Both the position numbers and the translations under genes were made by a program. A stretch of DNA of 64,000 nucleotides from an uncultured Woeseiaceae bacterium (GTDB lineage Bacteria; Pseudomonadota; Gammaproteobacteria; Steroidobacterales; Woeseiaceae), in assembly GCA_905480215.1 (NCBI GenBank), contig CAJQPL010000031.1, forward strand, positions 1-64,000, in the 5' to 3' direction. A model generated the notes under the pieces. The model searched no databases, was not told the origin of the DNA, and worked only from the letters and a program-made list of their open reading frames with translations. This document shows positions 58,078-64,000 of this stretch, in pieces; the stretch's first letter is position 1; the number at the start of each line of letters is the position of its first letter.

Positions 58078-60012
58078 ATGCCGAAAATCACCTTACCAGA
58101 CGGATCCGAACGTCAATTTGATACGAGCGCCAGCGGCGCTGACGTGGCAGCCAGCATCGGCGAAGGCCTGGCGAAAGCCGCTGTTGCTGTGCGTGTGGAT
58201 GGTTCCGAGTGGGACCTCGACCGACTTATCGAGCAAGACGCGGCAGTGGAAATCATCACCCGCGACTCGGATGACGGCCTTGAACTGCTGCGCCACGACG
58301 CGGCACATGTATTGGCGGAAGCCGTTAAGGAGTTGTGGCCAGAGACGCAAGTGACCATCGGTCCGGCGATAGACAATGGCTTTTACTACGATTTTGCGCG
58401 CGAAGAGGCGTTTACCGACGCAGACCTCGAGACCATCGAATCGCGCATGAAAGAAATTGTTGAGCGAAACGAGACGATCAGTCGCGAAGTCTGGAAGCGC
58501 GATGAAGCTGTCAATTTTTTCCGCGGCATCGGCGAGCACTACAAAGCAGAAATTATCGAGAGCATCCCGTCGGCAGAGGACCTGACCCTCTACCGCCAGG
58601 GAGACTTTATTGACCTTTGTCGTGGACCGCACCTGCCGTCTACCGGAAAGCTGGGCAAGTCTTTCAAACTAACGCGCGTTTCCGGTGCCTACTGGCGCGG
58701 CGACTCAAACAACGAAATGCTGCAGCGCATTTACGGCACGGCGTGGTCGAACGACAAGCAGCTTAGAAAGTACTTACACATGCTCGAGGAAGCTGAGAAG
58801 CGAGATCATCGCCGTCTTGGACGCGTGATGGATCTATTCCATTTCCAGGAAGAAGCGCCCGGCGCCGTGTTCTGGCACCCGAAAGGCTGGTCTGTATTTC
58901 AGTCGCTAATCGGTTACATGCGGCAAAAACAGAACGAAGCCGGTTACCAGGAGATCAACACCCCTGAAATAATGTCGAAAGCGTTGTGGGAGAAGTCCGG
59001 GCATAACGCGGCTTTTGGCGACAACATGTTTACGTCAGAGACTGCCGACGGTCGCGTTTACGCCGTTAAGCCGATGAATTGCCCGGGGCATGTGCAAGTC
59101 TTCAAGCAGGGAATTACGAGTTACCGCGACCTGCCCGTGCGTCTTGCCGAATTCGGCAAGTGCCATCGCTACGAACCATCGGGCGCCCTTCACGGCATGA
59201 TGCGCGTGCGCGCATTCACTCAGGACGATGCGCACATTTTCTGTACGCCGGAGCAGATTACTGCTGAGTCGATTGACGTCTGCAAACTCATTCTCGATAT
59301 TTATCGCGGTTTTGGATTTAATGACGTACGTATCAAATTCGCCGACCGGCCAGAAGTCCGAGTCGGAGAAGATGCCGTATGGGACCAGGCCGAGCAGGCC
59401 TTGCTCAAGGCGCTCGAGGTTGGCGGCCTCGATTACACGCACAATCCAGGCGAAGGCGCTTTCTACGGACCCAAACTTGAGTTCGTCTTGCGCGACGCGA
59501 TTGGTCGAGACTGGCAGTGCGGCACCTTACAAGTAGATCTCAACATGCCTGGCCGACTGGGCGCCAGTTACATCGGCGAAGACGGCGAGAAACATTTACC
59601 CGTCATGTTGCATCGCGCGATATTCGGCTCGCTAGAACGCTTCATGGGTATCCTGATCGAGCACCACGCCGGCAACTTGCCGCTATGGCTGGCTCCACAG
59701 CAGGTTAAAGTCCTGACAATTACCTCGGATGCAGATGAATACGCGACGGAGATCGCAACGTTACTTACAGCCAATGGGCTGCGAGCAAGTACAGATCTTA
59801 GAAACGAGAAAATCTCCTATAAGGTACGGGAACATAGCGTCGCCAAGATCCCGGTGCAGTTCGCGGTCGGCCAACGCGAGTTGGAAAACCGCACGGTTGC
59901 TGTACGTCGAATTGGCTCCAAGGCACAACAAGTCATGTCGCTTGACGATGCGCTCGCCGCACTCAAAACTGAGATCGAAAACCGCACGGGCAGCGACACT
60001 AGCGACAACTGA
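58078..60012 (+). CDS. thrS: Threonyl-tRNA synthetase
   Basis: 644-residue class II synthetase. TGS domain at the start ([14 protein letters not shown]), editing domain with [16 protein letters not shown], catalytic zinc site [13 protein letters not shown] and [27 protein letters not shown], and a C-terminal anticodon domain. Full length with all core motifs. infC, rpmI, rplT and pheST, which follow thrS in most Gammaproteobacteria, are not here; a 237-base gap is followed by the TonB chimera. Confidence 0.97.
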   Translation: MPKITLPDGSERQFDTSASGADVAASIGEGLAKAAVAVRVDGSEWDLDRLIEQDAAVEIITRDSDDGLELLRHDAAHVLAEAVKELWPETQVTIGPAIDNGFYYDFAREEAFTDADLETIESRMKEIVERNETISREVWKRDEAVNFFRGIGEHYKAEIIESIPSAEDLTLYRQGDFIDLCRGPHLPSTGKLGKSFKLTRVSGAYWRGDSNNEMLQRIYGTAWSNDKQLRKYLHMLEEAEKRDHRRLGRVMDLFHFQEEAPGAVFWHPKGWSVFQSLIGYMRQKQNEAGYQEINTPEIMSKALWEKSGHNAAFGDNMFTSETADGRVYAVKPMNCPGHVQVFKQGITSYRDLPVRLAEFGKCHRYEPSGALHGMMRVRAFTQDDAHIFCTPEQITAESIDVCKLILDIYRGFGFNDVRIKFADRPEVRVGEDAVWDQAEQALLKALEVGGLDYTHNPGEGAFYGPKLEFVLRDAIGRDWQCGTLQVDLNMPGRLGASYIGEDGEKHLPVMLHRAIFGSLERFMGILIEHHAGNLPLWLAPQQVKVLTITSDADEYATEIATLLTANGLRASTDLRNEKISYKVREHSVAKIPVQFAVGQRELENRTVAVRRIGSKAQQVMSLDDALAALKTEIENRTGSDTSDN

Positions 60013-60249
60013 TTCTCGGCCTCTGACAAACCCTCTCCTGCGCCGCCAGCCCAATAGCTGCAGGCCGGCGCGCCTGTTTGATGCTACCAAAATCCCAAAC
60101 GTGACCGGCCCTGCACTCACAATGTGCGCCGCGTCACAGATTCAGCATCCAGTTGCTGTCAAATGTAAAACCAGCGAAAACCCAAGGCTATACTCCCTCG
60201 ACGCAAGGAATCCGTGAGCGATTCAACATAAGACCTTGGAGAAAGCGAA
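60013..60249. other. Gap between thrS and the receiver-TonB gene
   Basis: No gene seen. TATACT at 60189-60194 could be the -10 of the next gene, but no convincing -35 box lies 17 bases upstream. GGAG shortly before the GTG at 60250 may be its ribosome site. No infC leader or terminator hairpin recognised. Confidence 0.5.
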
Positions 60250-63200
60250 GTGCCGGCGGACCAATACAAAACACAAATATTATTGCTACATAGCAAGCAA
60301 TCGACTCTGGACGCCTTAAGTGCAGGGTTTAACGACAGCTATACGGTGCATTGTGCTACCAGCGGAAGCGAGGCATTGAACACGCTCGTCGACACACCAA
60401 TAAACGTTATCGTAACGGTGCAAGACCTGCCCGGCATGAGCGGACTGGACGCGCTTCGTGAAGCGAAGAAACGCTCCCCCGAAACAATAGGAATCCTGCT
60501 TGCCGGCAATGCAGGTGCTGATATTCAGGCTCTGGTCGGCGAAGAAGAAGTATTCCAGGTTGTAACAGGCAGCGTTACCAGCGCCGGCCTTAACCAGTTG
60601 GTCGACAACGCTACACGTCAAATGAGATTACTGGCACTGGCCGGCGCGGCCAATGATACGGTCGCAAACGTTGATGAGCCCGCCGAACATATCATCATGG
60701 AAACTTCGGAAAACGGCTCAACGATAATCAGTGATGGCACAAATAGATTGCCCGCTCTCGACCCGACAAAGGTATCAGCCGCGATAAGCGTTGGTTCTCG
60801 GGCGGTTGATGTTCTGGTCTTAACCAAGGATCAGGAATTCCTTGAAACAATCAAGGATTCATCGCGCGGCGCGCACAAGGTGTTCTACGCCAATACTCTG
60901 GCGCAGGCAAACGATGCCATTAGCAAGAACAAAATCGGTGTTGCTGTTATCGATGCCGCCATGGTCGGGGAAAAAGTTGAACAATTAACGCAACATCTTC
61001 GCAAGAGTTCACAACGACTGGTATCCATTGTTGCGGGTCGCCGCGACGATGGCGAAATGCTGATGGACCTGATCAACCGCGGCAAGGTGTATCGCTTCTT
61101 ATTAAAGCCAGTGTCACCGGGTCGTGCGAGACTTGCCGTAGAGGCTTCGGTCAAGCATCACCTTGAAGCACCCGATGCTGCTTTCAAGATCGTTGCTGGG
61201 TCTGCTGCAGCGACGAGAGCGGCGCCCAATCGGCCGGCGCCAGTAGCAAAACCTGTTGCACCGCCAACGCCTATCGTCAAGGCGGCTCCAAAACCGTCTG
61301 TCGTTGCAACTCCGCAAGCTGTTGCTAAGCAAGCGAAAGTTAAAAAAGCCGCAGCGCCAGTCAAACCAATGTCAAAACCGCTTGCCACGATGCCAAATGA
61401 CCCGCCACTGGGGTCGGCAGTCGCACCCGGCGGCGGTTCGCCGATCGAGGATGGATTGGCCAATGCCTTTGGTCAGGATGACTCCAGCTTTACAGAGACG
61501 GTGACGGGTCTTATCAGTTCCTTCACTGATAAAATTACGCCTGACAGCAAATCGGCCGACGACCTCGATGCCCCTTTGTCCGTAAAAGAAACTGTTGCCG
61601 TTAGCCCCAGGAAATCCGCTCCTGAGGAATCTGCATCGGCCGATGGGATGGACGGGAAGTTATTGCAGAGTCCGAAGTTAATCGGCATGGGTGCTGCCGC
61701 AGCAGCCGTCCTGGTGGCTGGTCTGTTTTGGGTATTTAGTGGTTCGGATAATCCCGTACCCACAAATGAGATTGAACGCGCCGACACCTCGGTCGCAGCA
61801 AAGGACGCCGTAGCCCCAGTTGAAGTGGAAGTGGAAGTGGAAGTCGCAGCCGAAGTCGACGTCGAAGCACTGCTTGTCGAAGCACGTCAGGCACGCAACT
61901 CAGATCAGATATTCGATCCGGATGGCAGCAATGCGATCGAGTTGTTTGCAGCCGCGCTGGCAGCCGAACCGGAGAACGACCTTATTGCAGCAGAATTGGA
62001 TGCGGCGGTAAACGTTGCGCTGAGCATAGCCGAGTCAGGTATTCTTGAGTCACGGCTCGATGAGACCGATGCTGCCCTGCAACGAGTAGCGTCCGTTGAT
62101 CCGCAGAATTCCCGACTTCCATTCCTTACCGCCCAGCTTTCTCAATTGCAGTATCGTGCGAACATCGATATAGCTCGAGCGGCACTCAGCGAAAATCGCC
62201 TCGAGGAAGCGGGTAATGCGCTGACTGCTGCTAGAGCAGCAGGCAGTCTCGAAACCACTGAATTGGACACACTGCAGCAGCAAGTCAATACGCTTCGCAG
62301 CGAACAAGGCATTGATAGATTGCTCGCGAGAGCGCAAGCAAGACTCGACTCTGGCGATCTTCTGGTTCCCGTCAACGACAATGCGCGTTACTACTACCAG
62401 CTTGTTCTTGCCAAGGACCCAAGCAGTACGGTTGCTCACCGCGGTATTGGCGCTATTGCCAGCACCTTGGTACTTGAAGCGCGTAGCGAGATTCAACGGG
62501 GTGACTTCAATGGTGCTGAAGATATCCTGGCGCATGTACGAGTCGTAGATCCGAACAACGCCGAGGCGGCTCTTGCCAGTGAAGAACTTGCCGCAGCACG
62601 AACCGCGACACGTGAGAATTCAGCGGCACGCCGTGCAGAACGGGAACAAACTGCATTGCTAGCATCACAAACAGCAGAAACAAACAGGCAAGCTGAAGCT
62701 GATCGACAAGCCGAAGCCAACAGACAGGCTGAGGCTAATCGCCAGGCAGAAGCCGATAGACAAGCGGATGCTGAACGACAAGCACAGGCCGAACAGCAAG
62801 CGGAAGCTGAACAACAAGCACAGGCAGAACAACAAGCTGAAGCTGAACGACAAGCACAGGCAGAACAACAAGCGGAAGCTGAACGACAAGTTGCCGCCGA
62901 GCAGGCCGCCGCGATTGCAGCCGCTGCGCTGGCCGCCGAGCAGGCTGCGGCTGACTCAGCCGCGCAAACGGCCGCCCGAACAGGTGCGCCAAGCGTACAA
63001 ACGTTTGCTGACACTTCAGCCGCTAACAGTCAGAAGGCTGGCGAAGTCATTCCGGCGGCGAAGCCGCAAGCAACCGAAATTGTGCCGGTAAGCTCCTTGA
63101 ACAGAATCAAATATGTTGCGCCGAAATATCCTCGTCAGGCACAACGACGCAATCTCTCCGGCTGGGTTGACATCGTTTTTACGGTTACTACCGATGGCAA

Positions 63201-63357
63201 TGTCTCTAATGTTGCGGTCAGAGATTCCAACCCGGCTGACACTTTCAACAGTGCCGCGGTCAAGGCAGTAGAGAAGTGGCAGTTCGAATCGGTTCTGGAA
63301 AGCGGCATCGCTGTGGAAAAACGTGCCGGCGTCCGCATGCTATTCGCTCTTGAGTAG
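60250..63357 (+). CDS. Receiver-receiver-membrane-TPR-like-TonB chimera
   Basis: 1,035 residues from a GTG. Residues 7-125: receiver-like fold whose phosphoacceptor Asp is Val57 (VTVQDLPGMSG). Residues 186-305: second receiver with Asp235 in VAVIDAAM and LLKP at 284-287, so possibly phosphorylatable. Ala/Pro/Lys linker 310-400; membrane helix 478-497; acidic stretch 523-540; helical TPR-like region 545-785; QAEA repeats 813-880; TonB-type C-terminal domain 950-1035 (YVAPKYPRQAQRRNLSGWVDIVFTVTTDGNV). Topology: receivers in the cytosol, TonB end in the periplasm. No exbB/exbD nearby. It could couple a phosphorelay or local signal to an outer-membrane partner; function unknown. Confidence 0.85.
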   Translation: MPADQYKTQILLLHSKQSTLDALSAGFNDSYTVHCATSGSEALNTLVDTPINVIVTVQDLPGMSGLDALREAKKRSPETIGILLAGNAGADIQALVGEEEVFQVVTGSVTSAGLNQLVDNATRQMRLLALAGAANDTVANVDEPAEHIIMETSENGSTIISDGTNRLPALDPTKVSAAISVGSRAVDVLVLTKDQEFLETIKDSSRGAHKVFYANTLAQANDAISKNKIGVAVIDAAMVGEKVEQLTQHLRKSSQRLVSIVAGRRDDGEMLMDLINRGKVYRFLLKPVSPGRARLAVEASVKHHLEAPDAAFKIVAGSAAATRAAPNRPAPVAKPVAPPTPIVKAAPKPSVVATPQAVAKQAKVKKAAAPVKPMSKPLATMPNDPPLGSAVAPGGGSPIEDGLANAFGQDDSSFTETVTGLISSFTDKITPDSKSADDLDAPLSVKETVAVSPRKSAPEESASADGMDGKLLQSPKLIGMGAAAAAVLVAGLFWVFSGSDNPVPTNEIERADTSVAAKDAVAPVEVEVEVEVAAEVDVEALLVEARQARNSDQIFDPDGSNAIELFAAALAAEPENDLIAAELDAAVNVALSIAESGILESRLDETDAALQRVASVDPQNSRLPFLTAQLSQLQYRANIDIARAALSENRLEEAGNALTAARAAGSLETTELDTLQQQVNTLRSEQGIDRLLARAQARLDSGDLLVPVNDNARYYYQLVLAKDPSSTVAHRGIGAIASTLVLEARSEIQRGDFNGAEDILAHVRVVDPNNAEAALASEELAAARTATRENSAARRAEREQTALLASQTAETNRQAEADRQAEANRQAEANRQAEADRQADAERQAQAEQQAEAEQQAQAEQQAEAERQAQAEQQAEAERQVAAEQAAAIAAAALAAEQAAADSAAQTAARTGAPSVQTFADTSAANSQKAGEVIPAAKPQATEIVPVSSLNRIKYVAPKYPRQAQRRNLSGWVDIVFTVTTDGNVSNVAVRDSNPADTFNSAAVKAVEKWQFESVLESGIAVEKRAGVRMLFALE
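62686..62889 (+). repeat. Imperfect 18-base tandem repeats encoding RQAEAx
   Basis: About eleven units of six codons (RQAEAD, RQAEAN, QQAEAE, RQAQAE and similar) inside the chimera. Third positions vary between units, so it is old, not a recent slippage array. It makes a charged helical spacer before the TonB domain and could vary in length between strains. Confidence 0.85.
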
Positions 63358-63451
63358 CGAGTGACATTGCTTTACCATACGGTCAAATTATTTTCCGGAT
63401 TGGACCAAATAGTTAAATTCGACTAGAGTTGGCGGGTACTTGCCACCATGG

Positions 63452-64000
63452 ATGCCTCCTGTGCACGAAGAATCCGCTTTACATAACGTCCAGCCTGCGC
63501 GAAAACAACAGCAGCGAAGTGTCGTTACGCAGCAAAAACTGCTTAATGCTGCAATCGAAGCGTTTGCCGAGAACGGATTTAAGGGAACGTCAACTCGTGA
63601 TATCGCGGAACGTGCCGGTGTTCATCATCCGCTGATTACTTATCATTTCAAAAATAAAGACCAATTATGGCGCGCGGCGGCCGACTATATTTTTACTGCA
63701 TTCTCGGCGTCGCTGAATAAGTCGCTGAAAGAACACAGCAACTTATCCCCGAAAAGTCAGATGTCTGCGATGATTCGTGTCTATGTCAGCTACGCGAAAG
63801 ACCACCCGGCGCTGCACAAAGTAATGGTTCAGGAAGCCAGCTACCCTAGCCCGCGACTGGATTGGTTGATTGAAGAGCACCTAAAACCGTTTTTCGATTT
63901 CGCCATCGATATGCTCGGAAAGTTGCAGCAATTAGGCGTCGCAGTACCGGGAAATACTGCCGTGCTATTCAATATGATTCGTCTGTCATCGGGCGGCTTG
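63452..64000 (+). CDS. TetR/AcrR family regulator, C-terminus cut by window end
   Basis: 183 residues visible, frame open at the edge. Helix-turn-helix QKLLNAAIEAFAENGFKG, STRDIAERAGVHHPLITYHF, KNKDQLWRAA is a clear TetR DNA-binding domain; a helical ligand domain follows. ATG 63452 gives MPPVHEESALHN. It lies 94 bases after the chimera on the same strand and its target could be further right, outside the window. Ligand unknown. Confidence 0.93.
   Translation, partial: MPPVHEESALHNVQPARKQQQRSVVTQQKLLNAAIEAFAENGFKGTSTRDIAERAGVHHPLITYHFKNKDQLWRAAADYIFTAFSASLNKSLKEHSNLSPKSQMSAMIRVYVSYAKDHPALHKVMVQEASYPSPRLDWLIEEHLKPFFDFAIDMLGKLQQLGVAVPGNTAVLFNMIRLSSGGL

Noticed and set aside
58093..58632. 179-residue reverse frame inside thrS
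   Set aside because: Antisense shadow of a certain gene; composition follows codon bias of thrS.
62493..63014. 173-residue reverse frame rich in Ser, Ala and Cys
   Set aside because: It is the antisense reading of the RQAEAx repeats and has no independent signal.

Overview
The window reads as chromosome of a free-living, probably marine, gammaproteobacterium. The evidence is housekeeping synteny: guaB-guaA beside xseA; an iscS-ndk-rlmN-pilF-rodZ-hisS-yfgM-bamB-der run; queA-tgt-yajC-secD-secF; and dsbC-xerD. It also has a large NAD-glutamate dehydrogenase, an ETF dehydrogenase, several acyl-CoA genes, and a MetX-type acyltransferase that resembles the serine O-succinyltransferases of Xanthomonas. 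I cannot name the genus from sequence alone.

Layout. 1-3.07 kb is an A+T-rich accessory stretch behind guaA: a truncated acyltransferase-3 gene, a displaced 3' end of a second, diverged guaA, a short G+C-rich relic, a stand-alone adenylation-domain gene and a decayed tyrosine integrase. This is the anatomy of an element integrated at the 3' end of guaA. 3.07-8.35 kb holds guaA and guaB, with xseA and an M23 peptidase running the other way. 8.4-20.1 kb is one long leftward, mostly overlapping gene run from trmJ to the MetX-type gene; it includes iscS, iscA and an IscU-like protein that has lost most of its cluster ligands. 20.2-26.5 kb holds suhB, secF/secD/yajC, tgt and queA. 26.5-28.7 kb is an ECF sigma factor, a membrane protein and a PDZ protein. 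28.8-32.2 kb holds tRNA-Leu(CAA), a NUDIX hydrolase, dsbC, xerD and a PlsC-type acyltransferase.

32.3-37.7 kb holds a thiolase and SDR pair, ETF-ubiquinone oxidoreductase, zapE and a MarR regulator. 37.7-45.0 kb holds the 1,625-residue glutamate dehydrogenase, gpmA, a TesB thioesterase and a catalytically dead-looking SDR. 45.1-48.9 kb holds a cysteine synthase-glutaredoxin fusion, a small membrane protein and an exported M20 peptidase. 49.0-52.2 kb is the molybdopterin operon moaA-moaC-mobA-moaD-moaE with a trailing MaoC-type gene. 52.3-56.3 kb is a rightward operon with paired acyl-CoA dehydrogenases, a queuosine-precursor transporter and a SAM hydrolase-type protein. 56.3-60.0 kb holds glnS and thrS. 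60.2-64 kb holds a chimera of receiver domains, a membrane helix, helical repeats and a TonB-type C-terminus, then a TetR regulator cut by the window end.

How the genes connect. The MetX-type enzyme would supply an O-acylated amino acid, probably O-succinyl-serine, which the cysteine synthase fusion could use; cysteine then feeds IscS. tgt, queA and yhhQ are successive parts of queuosine tRNA modification. The acyl-CoA dehydrogenases, thiolase, SDR, thioesterase, MaoC protein and ETF oxidoreductase point to fatty-acid or related acyl-CoA catabolism draining electrons to ubiquinone. The strongest unusual signals are the guaA-site element, the degenerate IscU, the dead SDR and the receiver-TonB chimera. 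No CRISPR array, rRNA or recognisable defence system is visible.
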